NCBI GenBank assembly: GCA_003220985.1
Contig: QHTY01000045.1
Coordinates: forward strand, 1 to 5,443
DNA length: 5,443 nucleotides
Source of the DNA: Gemmatimonadota bacterium
GTDB taxonomy: Bacteria; Gemmatimonadota; Gemmatimonadetes; Gemmatimonadales; GWC2-71-9
Direction of reading: 5' to 3'
Shown: piece after piece, positions 1 through 5,443 of the stretch
Layout of the letters: each line of letters begins with the position of its first letter
Position numbering within the stretch: position 1 is the first letter of the stretch
Notes under the pieces: generated by a model
Told to the model about the DNA's origin: nothing
What the model saw: the letters and a program-made list of their open reading frames with translations, nothing else
The model's database searches: none
Program-made: the position numbers and the translations under genes

Positions 1-1724
1 CGGCCAGTCGTGAACGTGTCTTCGCTCGCCCACATGCGGACGTCACGGAGCGCGAACCGGAACTGGATCAACCCGCTCTCGGTCGTCGGGGCGATTAGAT
101 ACGCCGCGGCACCGCTACTACCCGTCACATGGCCTCGTACCCGCGCGTCGGCCGTCATGAGCGTCGCGGGTGCGTGGAGTACCGTGGTATCGGTGATCGG
201 ACGCAATGCGACATTGCGCACGTATTGCAGCGTCCAGCCGGTGTCGTCATACGGCGGCGGGTCGTTCGCGCCGTAGTCCTGCTTACTGAAGTAGCTCTTC
301 GCGAGCGGGCCGTAGGGTTGGTCGAGCGGAACGATGTAGTCACCCGCCGCGATGTCGATCCCACCAGCCGTGAAAGGCTGGTCCGCGCGCCGTACCTCGA
401 TGCCATGGAACCGGAGCAGGTTGACGAGATTCGCCGCCTCGACCGGCCGCGCTTGGTTCGCCGGAATCTGAAACGCGTTCGGCCCCTCCTTCGCGCGGCC
501 ATGCTCGATCGCGCGCACTCCTTTGCGATAGAACTGGTCCAGATACCGATGCCCAGTGCGCGCCATGTAGTTCAGCGCGATGAGCAGGGCGGATTGCTGG
601 TAATTGATGTTGTTGCGGATACACCACCGCACGCCGTTCAGCGGGGGATTAGGCCGGAACCATTCGACCGACGTCTGACGGTCCGGAAGCTTTACCGTAT
701 GGCAGTCGGCTCCGCGCGACGTGTACGTCTCGTAGAAGCGCCCGATCGAGTTGTGGCCGTTCGCGACCCAGAACATGTAGTTCGGCGTCCACCCGTCATA
801 GAAATCATGCGTCCAGACGCCGGGCAAACCCCGACTCGTGAGCGCCGTGATTTCCTGGAAGGCGAGCTCGTTCCACTCGCTGATCACGATGGGATCCAAC
901 TCGCGGTTGTACGGTCCCGTGCCCGTCGACGTATAGAGGAACGGCACCGACTCGTGCAGGTCGTGCAGCACGGTGGGATGCCACGCGAAGAACGCCTGCA
1001 TCATGGTCCGGGTCAGCACCTGCGACATCACGATGCCGTCCCGGTTGTTATCGTGCGCCGTGTACTTCCCCCAGTAGATCAAACCAGGCCCGATGTTCTT
1101 GTTCGCCTTGCGGTAGCGATAGGTGTCGACCATGCGGTCGCGCCCATCGACTTCCGTCACTGGCGTGATGAGTGTTATGACGCTGTCGCGAATCTGCCTG
1201 ATGAATGGCGTCTCTTCGACCGCCAGCCGGTACGCCAGTTCCATGAGCATCTCTGGCGATCCGGCTTCGGGTGAATGGATCGAACCGGTCAGGTAATAGA
1301 TCGGCTTGCCCGCCGCGATCAGCCGCAGCGCCGTGTCGGCGGTGAGACGCCGCGGGTCGGCGAGGGCCGCCGTGATGGCGCGATAATGATCGAGCTGGGC
1401 GATCGTCGCTGAATCGGCGATCGCCGCCACGATCATCGGGCGGCCCTCGTCGCTCTTGCCGAGATCGAACACCTTCACGCGCGGCGACGCGTCGTCGAGC
1501 GCCCGGAAGTAGCGTGTGATGTCGGCGACATAGGAGAGGTGCCCGACCGTCCCCGGGACATAGCCGAGCACCTTGAGCGGCGTGGGCACTCGGGGGTCGG
1601 CGGGCAGATGATCGGTGAGCTCGGTATTGAACCGCGGCTCGGTGGTCAGCTCGCGAATCTTGACGGTGTAGGCGGAGTCTACGGGCTGCTGGAGCGCGAG
1701 AATCGCGATGACGGCGTGTACCAT
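1..1724 (-). CDS. M14-family zinc carboxypeptidase, secreted (3' end off window)
   Basis: This is a metallocarboxypeptidase of the M14 family, which removes C-terminal residues from peptides using one zinc ion. 574 codons are visible and the stop lies beyond the left edge. Residues 1-18 form a short hydrophobic leader (AVIAILAL core), suggesting export. The zinc-binding HxxE is H150/E153 in GSIHSPEAG, the third ligand is probably H257 in HDLHES, and NNRDG (226-230) matches the substrate-binding Asn-Arg segment of the family. E332 in GRFYETYTS lies 75 residues after H257, close to the 74-residue spacing of His196 and Glu270 in bovine carboxypeptidase A, so it is the likely catalytic Glu. At least 240 residues follow it, a long C-terminal extension of unknown role. 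The start is ATG with GGAG 8 bases upstream, and no in-frame initiator was found just upstream. It overlaps the hydrolase gene by 46 bases. Family assignment is firm; the substrate is unknown. Confidence 0.9.
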   Translation of the reverse strand, partial: MVHAVIAILALQQPVDSAYTVKIRELTTEPRFNTELTDHLPADPRVPTPLKVLGYVPGTVGHLSYVADITRYFRALDDASPRVKVFDLGKSDEGRPMIVAAIADSATIAQLDHYRAITAALADPRRLTADTALRLIAAGKPIYYLTGSIHSPEAGSPEMLMELAYRLAVEETPFIRQIRDSVITLITPVTEVDGRDRMVDTYRYRKANKNIGPGLIYWGKYTAHDNNRDGIVMSQVLTRTMMQAFFAWHPTVLHDLHESVPFLYTSTGTGPYNRELDPIVISEWNELAFQEITALTSRGLPGVWTHDFYDGWTPNYMFWVANGHNSIGRFYETYTSRGADCHTVKLPDRQTSVEWFRPNPPLNGVRWCIRNNINYQQSALLIALNYMARTGHRYLDQFYRKGVRAIEHGRAKEGPNAFQIPANQARPVEAANLVNLLRFHGIEVRRADQPFTAGGIDIAAGDYIVPLDQPYGPLAKSYFSKQDYGANDPPPYDDTGWTLQYVRNVALRPITDTTVLHAPATLMTADARVRGHVTGSSGAAAYLIAPTTESGLIQFRFALRDVRMWASEDTFTTG

Positions 1725-2653
1725 GCGACGTTCTCCGGAATGCGGGACAAGCCTTCTTTCAGAAAATCCAACAACACATGATTCACCTGATCGTGCGCTT
1801 CCTCAGGGGCGTTGTGCCCCGTGCGCTGCAGCACGACCAGTTCGCTGCGCGGCAGCTCGCGCGCGAAGCGCGTGCCCTCACGAATCGAGATCAATCGATC
1901 GGCGTCGCCCCACAGGATGAGCGTCGGCGTCTGCACGCTCGCGAGACGTCCGCCAAGGGTGTCGAACCTGAACTCTCGGAGCACACCTCGCAAGGCGCGC
2001 CCGAACTCGGGCAATGGGGCCGGCGCGTAGTACTGGTCGACGTCGGCTGCGGTGACCTTACTGGGATCCGCGAACGAGGAGCGGAGAATGCGACCTGTTG
2101 CCCATCGGCCACGAAACGTGGTGACGAGCGCGCCCACGAACGGCCAGCGCGCGAGCTTGAGCACGCCAGGGAAGTTGATCCCGTAGCCGGCGGCGTCGAC
2201 CAACACGAGGCCGCGCACTCTGTCGGGGTGAGCGAGCGCGACCTCGGCGACGATGGCGCCGCCCATCGAATGGCCAACCAAGACCGCACTCGAGATGCCC
2301 AGTGAGTCGAGCAGGGCGACGACGAGGCGTGTGTAATCGGCGTTGTGATACCCATGTGCCGGCTTATCGGAGAATCCGAAACCGCGGTTGTCGAACGCGA
2401 CGACGCGATACCCCGCGGCGACAAGGGCTGGGAGCTGATATCGCCAGGCATACATCGACGCGCCGATCCCATGAATGAGCACGACGGGAGTGCCGGTCCC
2501 GGTGTCGATCAGCCGCAGTCGCGTTCCATCGACAGTTCGGTACTCAGCGCGGAAGGCCGTCCCGGCCGGATAGCGGCGCGTTTCGGGAATCGCGGCCGCG
2601 CGACAGGCGGACGCGATTACGACGATCGTGAGGACCCAAGGTCGCACACTCAC
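1679..2653 (-). CDS. Alpha/beta-fold hydrolase, exported or lipid-anchored
   Basis: A 324-residue serine hydrolase of the alpha/beta fold. Residues 1-17 are a hydrophobic leader ending in ASAC; Cys17 could be a lipoprotein anchor, although the lipobox is imperfect (Ala rather than Leu at -3). The oxyanion-hole HG is at 61-62 in VVLIHGIGAS, the nucleophile is S129 in GHSMGG, the acid is D250 in LWGDADRLI and the base is H280 in TGHNAPEE; the DNRGFGFSDKP segment (88-98) is also typical. The triad is complete, so an active esterase, C-C hydrolase, haloperoxidase-like or peptidase activity is expected; sequence alone does not choose among these. The start is GTG within a GTGA overlap with the regulator stop, with no clear ribosome site, which implies translational coupling. 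The last 20 or so residues form a Ser/Arg-rich tail, mostly encoded in the overlap with the M14 gene and probably not part of the fold. Confidence 0.9.
   Translation of the reverse strand: MSVRPWVLTIVVIASACRAAAIPETRRYPAGTAFRAEYRTVDGTRLRLIDTGTGTPVVLIHGIGASMYAWRYQLPALVAAGYRVVAFDNRGFGFSDKPAHGYHNADYTRLVVALLDSLGISSAVLVGHSMGGAIVAEVALAHPDRVRGLVLVDAAGYGINFPGVLKLARWPFVGALVTTFRGRWATGRILRSSFADPSKVTAADVDQYYAPAPLPEFGRALRGVLREFRFDTLGGRLASVQTPTLILWGDADRLISIREGTRFARELPRSELVVLQRTGHNAPEEAHDQVNHVLLDFLKEGLSRIPENVAWYTPSSRFSRSSSP
1733..1736 (-). promoter_or_regulatory. Ribosome binding site of the M14 peptidase gene
   Basis: GGAG on the minus strand ends 8 bases before the ATG at 1724. It lies inside the 3' end of the hydrolase coding region and supports ATG 1724 as the start of the peptidase. 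The peptidase can thus be initiated on its own, although translation of the hydrolase runs through it. Confidence 0.6.
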
Positions 2654-3321
2654 GCAACGGTTGGGAGCGCTCGGCGAGCCAGCAACAGAATGAGCGGATG
2701 TGAGGTCCAGAGTCCCGTGACCGCGTCGCCATCGCCCGACGTGATTACGACGTGGGTCTCATCGATCATGAGCATTGTGACAGCAGGCGAATCGGCGGCT
2801 GCGGGCTCGAGCCAGGACGGAGCGTCCGCGGGCATCCCGCCGCGCATGCGTACCGTCACCTGCGCGCGCTCACTCGCGCGTCTCCAGGCGGGCAAGGTGG
2901 GCCGCCACAGCTCGAGCGCCATGATCCCTTCTACACTCCGCTCCGCGCGTGCGACCAGCTGCATCACCAGGTTCGCCACCGCGCGGCTGCCCGCCACTTG
3001 CCGGACCACGGGCTCGCCCGGCCGTGAGACGTCGCGCAGCTGTTGACCCAAACGGTCCAGCGCCTCCCCCTGCAGCGTTGCGAGGTGAGCGAGCAGGGAC
3101 TGCGGGTCTGCCGGCCGATAGCGGGCCGGCCGCTCGGGTGGCGGTGTGCGGGTGGCGGCTCCGCGTGAGACCAATCCCTCGAGGGCGCTATACGCATTCG
3201 CGCGGGCTAACCGAGCCCCGCGGGCCACCGCATAGCCGGTCGAGGGACCGAGGCGTAAGAGCGTCGCGTAGACCAGCGACTCGGTGGGCGTAAAGCCGAA
3301 CGGCGTGAGATCTGGCCTCAC
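2650..3321 (-). CDS. TrmB-type winged-helix transcriptional regulator
   Basis: A 223-residue DNA-binding protein resembling the TrmB family. Residues 5-60 form a winged helix: FGFTPTESLVYATLLRLG is the usual first helix pair, the recognition helix is about 40-54 (RANAYSALEGLVSRG), and a wing leads into YRPADPQSLLAHL. Residues 75-105 look like a helical linker that could mediate dimerisation. Residues 127-219 match the effector-domain pattern of the family, with a strand at VTMLMIDETHVV and the closing TGLWTSHPLILLL. Family members sense sugars or other small ligands, mostly as repressors and some as activators; the ligand here is unknown. The protein is shorter than the archaeal sugar regulators. 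The start is GTG and is the only ATG, GTG or TTG between an in-frame TAA 24 bases upstream and the winged helix. The gene leads an overlapping unit with the hydrolase and the M14 peptidase, which are its likely targets. Confidence 0.85.
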   Translation of the reverse strand: MRPDLTPFGFTPTESLVYATLLRLGPSTGYAVARGARLARANAYSALEGLVSRGAATRTPPPERPARYRPADPQSLLAHLATLQGEALDRLGQQLRDVSRPGEPVVRQVAGSRAVANLVMQLVARAERSVEGIMALELWRPTLPAWRRASERAQVTVRMRGGMPADAPSWLEPAAADSPAVTMLMIDETHVVITSGDGDAVTGLWTSHPLILLLARRALPTVA

Positions 3322-3322
3322 T

Positions 3323-3342
3323 GTAGTAGCAAATACTACTAC
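3323..3342. promoter_or_regulatory. Inverted repeat over the regulator start, candidate operator
   Basis: GTAGTAG (3323-3329) and CTACTAC (3336-3342) form a perfect 7-bp inverted repeat around a 6-base AT-rich centre. The repeat ends one base before the GTG of the TrmB-type regulator and sits in an AT-rich patch in an otherwise GC-rich window. A -10-like TAGTAT on the minus strand (3333-3338) lies within it, so a bound dimer would block the promoter or the start codon. Autoregulation is inferred from position and symmetry. An RNA hairpin at the start codon is the alternative reading. Confidence 0.55.
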
Positions 3343-3369
3343 TTATTCGTTTGACTCACCAGACCACCA

Positions 3370-4476
3370 TCAAACGACGTTGAGCGGAATCCCCAGAATC
3401 CGTGCGATCAACGCCAGCCGGAAGGTGACATCGGTTTGCCGCTGCGCGGGACTCCTCCCCGGCCCCTCGAGCGGGAAGTAGTGGGAGATCACCGCGTTGG
3501 TCGACTTCGGCATGACGCGAAGGCCCGCCGGACTCCAGATCCCGCGATCATCGCATTCGCTGTACAGCCTGGCCAGCACGCGTGACGCACTGGGGACTTG
3601 GCGGACAATCCCCAGACGCGTCAGCAGCTCGAGCCAATAGACCGCGAACGCGACATCGCCCACACGGCCCTGGGCGTCGGCGTGCAGCGGATCACCCAGA
3701 AGTTCGAACAGCGGCCGGAAGACCTTCTTGCCAGCCAGAATGAAGAATGCGCGACGCGACGTCGGCACCGAAAAGTACGACGCCAGGCGCTCGAGGAAAC
3801 CGGCCCGCTCCCGCTGCACGGCGGGCATGAAGGCGAGCATCTCGATCGAAAAAACGGTCGGCGGATAGGTGAGCGGATCGAGCACCGTCTTGCCCTGCGC
3901 CTTCTTGAAAGGCTTCTGCGCCAGCTCACTGCGCAGATACATCGAGATATCGCTTGCGATCCGATGCGCGGCGCCGCGCAACCGTGGATCATCCTGGTGC
4001 GCGCCGCGCGCGAGAGCCGCTCCCGCCGCCTGCGCCCCCATACTCCTCGCCCAGGCGCCCAGCCCTGCATCGCTCTTGGCGGCGCGCTGAAACTCGACCA
4101 GCAGCGTCTGATCATCATCACGCGACAGCAGCCGAAATAGGAAGCGGTCGGCGAATCGGAATACGCGCGCGTCAGGTGGCCAGCCCAGCTCGAGCAAGCG
4201 ACGGTACTGCGTGATGGTGCCGACTTCCTTCCATCCCATCGCTTTGGACGGCGCGGGTGCCAACAGGTTCGCCCCCCACAGCCCGGTGTCTTTTTGCTTG
4301 CGAACGATTGCGAGCGCCTCCTTGTAGTGGAGGATCTGCTCGCGGAGCGCGGCTACCTGCTCGGGGTCACGAGCCGGTTCGGGGACGACTTCTGTGAGCG
4401 TGCGATACTGAATTGGAAGACTGGCTGCCTCGTACAACCAAGACAGAGGCACGGTGTGCGTGGAGGGAATCTCCAA
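3370..4476 (-). CDS. Uncharacterised, mostly helical protein of about 368 residues
   Basis: I do not recognise a family for this protein. It is predominantly helical with no signal peptide, no clear membrane segment and no catalytic motif that I can name. Two short motifs resemble each other: GLW at 4276-4284 (KDTGLWGANLL, about residue 66) and GIW at 3535-3543 (DDRGIWSP, about residue 313). Such G-x-W turns after an acidic or polar pair, together with the LLELGWPPDARVFRFADRFL stretch (4158-4220 region), recall the repeats of the alpha/alpha-toroid (terpenoid-cyclase-like) fold; this is a weak hint, not an assignment. The start is uncertain: the frame opens after a TGA at about 4528 and contains no ATG. 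TTG 4476 is chosen because GGAG lies 6 bases upstream; TTG 4488 would add four residues. It stands 149 bases after the M28 gene and 48 bases before the regulator, so it may be a separate transcription unit. Confidence 0.75.
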   Translation of the reverse strand: MEIPSTHTVPLSWLYEAASLPIQYRTLTEVVPEPARDPEQVAALREQILHYKEALAIVRKQKDTGLWGANLLAPAPSKAMGWKEVGTITQYRRLLELGWPPDARVFRFADRFLFRLLSRDDDQTLLVEFQRAAKSDAGLGAWARSMGAQAAGAALARGAHQDDPRLRGAAHRIASDISMYLRSELAQKPFKKAQGKTVLDPLTYPPTVFSIEMLAFMPAVQRERAGFLERLASYFSVPTSRRAFFILAGKKVFRPLFELLGDPLHADAQGRVGDVAFAVYWLELLTRLGIVRQVPSASRVLARLYSECDDRGIWSPAGLRVMPKSTNAVISHYFPLEGPGRSPAQRQTDVTFRLALIARILGIPLNVV

Positions 4477-4482
4477 CCGCCG

Positions 4483-4486
4483 CTCC
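4483..4486 (-). promoter_or_regulatory. Ribosome binding site that favours TTG 4476
   Basis: GGAG on the minus strand is separated by 6 bases from TTG 4476. The other possible start, TTG 4488, has only CCTCCTACC before it and no purine-rich site. This is why the shorter start is preferred for the helical protein. Confidence 0.45.
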
Positions 4487-4536
4487 AATGGTAGGAGGTC
4501 GGAACACCTGGTGCCGCGGGGTCAAAAACGGGCGCA

Positions 4537-4565
4537 AACTTACCCGCCACTCCGCCAATAGGCAA
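4537..4565 (-). promoter_or_regulatory. Weak sigma-70-like promoter candidate
   Basis: On the minus strand TTGCCT (4560-4565) and TAAGTT (4537-4542) are separated by 17 bases, in the gap before the uncharacterised helical gene. The first hexamer matches 4 of 6 consensus bases and the second only 3, so chance is a real possibility. The position, about 60 bases before the start codon, is suitable. The rest of the 149-base gap (4489-4637) shows no convincing gene or terminator. Confidence 0.22.
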
Positions 4566-4637
4566 TCGCCGCAGACTAACCCATTCTGCTCCAAGATGTT
4601 CCGAAAATCCTGCCAACGTGCAACCTGCTGCACCCCC

Positions 4638-5443
4638 CTACGGCTGCGGCCGCTGGAACTCGGACGTCGGAAGCCAATGCGGCAACGTCGGAGCGTCCGC
4701 GATGGCGCGCGCCGTTCGCACCGTCACGCGCACTTCCTGAGCCATGCCCGCATATCGGAACGTCGTTTGGTATTCGTCGCTGGGTTGGTGATAGCGCTGT
4801 TGGTTATAAATGCTCTCCTGCTCCTCACCCCACCCTTTCGCTCGTCCCGCGAAGTCGTCTCCCGCATAGATCGACAGCGCCGGCACGCCTGCGCGAGCGA
4901 AGGGAAAATGATCGGACCGGAAGAACGAGCCACGCACGTCCGGTTCCGATTTCACTTTCAACGACTCGACACGCGCCGCCGCTTCGAAGACGGGTCCCAG
5001 CGTGGAACGATCCCACCCTCGCGCCCCAATGTCGCGCGTCGCCCCGCGCACGTTCGTCACGTCGAGATTCAACACCGCGGCGGTTTGCGCGAGCGGCACC
5101 AGCGGATGCTGCACGTAGGCTTCGCTGCCGAGCAGACCACTCTCCTCGGCGGTCGTCGCAACGAACAGAATCGAGCGCGCGGGCCGCGGCAGCTCGGTCA
5201 GCGCTTTCGCCGCACCGAGTAACGCGGCCACGCCCGATGCGTTGTCTTCTGCGCCGTTGTAAATCGAATCCCCGCGTATCGCGGGGCCGATGCCCTTGTG
5301 ATCCCAATGTGCGGTCAGCAGGACGGCTTGTGACGCGAGTCGCGGATCGCGTCCCCCCAACCGCGCGGTGACGTTTTCCGATTCAACGCGGCGTAGGGCG
5401 CTGTGGATGCGCACCGTCGCCGTGAGTCCGGTGGCGACGGGAT
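4638..5443 (-). CDS. M28-family zinc aminopeptidase (5' end off window)
   Basis: This is the C-terminal catalytic domain of an M28 peptidase, a two-zinc exopeptidase that usually removes N-terminal residues outside the cytoplasm. About 268 codons are visible; the frame is open to the right edge, so the GTG at 5414 is internal and not the start. The metal and catalytic residues are all present: His in LLTAHWDHKG (5307-5309), Asp in GAEDNASG (5244-5246), the Glu-Glu pair in ATTAEESGLLGSEAY (5142-5147), Asp in LNLDVTN (5061-5063) and His in RYHQPSDEY (4788-4790). The segment TVRIHSALRRVESENVTARLGG before the domain is typical of longer M28 enzymes that carry an inserted protease-associated domain and a signal peptide; both would lie outside the window. 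The stop is TAG at 4640-4638. An enzyme acting on peptides in the periplasm or outside the cell is expected; specificity is unknown. Confidence 0.92.
   Translation of the reverse strand, partial: PVATGLTATVRIHSALRRVESENVTARLGGRDPRLASQAVLLTAHWDHKGIGPAIRGDSIYNGAEDNASGVAALLGAAKALTELPRPARSILFVATTAEESGLLGSEAYVQHPLVPLAQTAAVLNLDVTNVRGATRDIGARGWDRSTLGPVFEAAARVESLKVKSEPDVRGSFFRSDHFPFARAGVPALSIYAGDDFAGRAKGWGEEQESIYNQQRYHQPSDEYQTTFRYAGMAQEVRVTVRTARAIADAPTLPHWLPTSEFQRPQP

Noticed and set aside
115..121. CTACTAC, identical to one arm of the inverted repeat near 3330.
   Set aside because: There is no matching second arm nearby and it lies inside M14 coding sequence; a 7-base match is easily due to chance.
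129..1274. A long plus-strand open frame of 381 codons.
   Set aside because: It lies opposite the M14 peptidase gene. The product is rich in Arg, Val and His with no recognisable motif, as expected from the complement of a GC-rich gene, while the minus strand gives a complete set of M14 motifs.
2345..3046. A plus-strand open frame of 233 codons spanning the hydrolase and regulator genes.
   Set aside because: It crosses two well-supported minus-strand genes, is Arg/Ser-rich and has no domain signal; it is a shadow frame.
3351..3356. TTGACT on the plus strand, considered as a -35 element.
   Set aside because: It points into the minus-strand helical gene, no plus-strand gene follows, and no good -10 was seen at the right distance.
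4618..4633. GTGCA and TGCAC around a 6-base loop just after the M28 stop, considered as a terminator.
   Set aside because: The stem is only 5 bp and no run of T follows on the minus strand, so it does not meet the usual pattern of an intrinsic terminator.
4413..5222. A plus-strand open frame of 269 codons over the gap and the M28 gene.
   Set aside because: Most of it is the complement of a peptidase with every catalytic residue intact, and its Arg-rich product has no family pattern.

Overview
The window is GC-rich and fully packed with genes, all read from the minus strand; the gene order below is therefore in transcription order, right to left. Start codons are mostly GTG or TTG. Large secreted M28 and M14 metallopeptidases together with GC-rich, GTG-initiated genes resemble Gemmatimonadota (or possibly Acidobacteriota) genomes. 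That placement is an inference from gene content and style. There is no rRNA, tRNA, mobile element or CRISPR array here.

Layout: (1) 5443-4638, the C-terminal part of an M28 zinc aminopeptidase whose N-terminus lies beyond the right edge. (2) A 149-base gap with at most a weak promoter candidate. (3) 4476-3370, a mostly helical protein of about 368 residues with no family I recognise. (4) A 48-base AT-rich gap holding a perfect 7-bp inverted repeat that ends one base before the next start codon. (5) 3321-2650, a TrmB-type winged-helix regulator. (6) 2653-1679, a secreted or lipid-anchored alpha/beta hydrolase, overlapping the regulator by 4 bases. (7) 1724-1, an M14 zinc carboxypeptidase, overlapping the hydrolase by 46 bases and running off the left edge.

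Genes 5-7 form a compact overlapping unit that is very probably one operon: a regulator, an exported serine hydrolase and an exported metallocarboxypeptidase. The inverted repeat over the start of the regulator is the natural candidate for an autoregulatory operator controlling the unit. The M28 and M14 enzymes would both work outside the cytoplasm on peptides. The substrate of the hydrolase and the ligand of the regulator cannot be read from the sequence. Nothing here is a clearly new system; the points most worth a second look are the operator with its leader-poor start, the pairing of a TrmB-type regulator with hydrolytic enzymes, and the unassigned helical protein.
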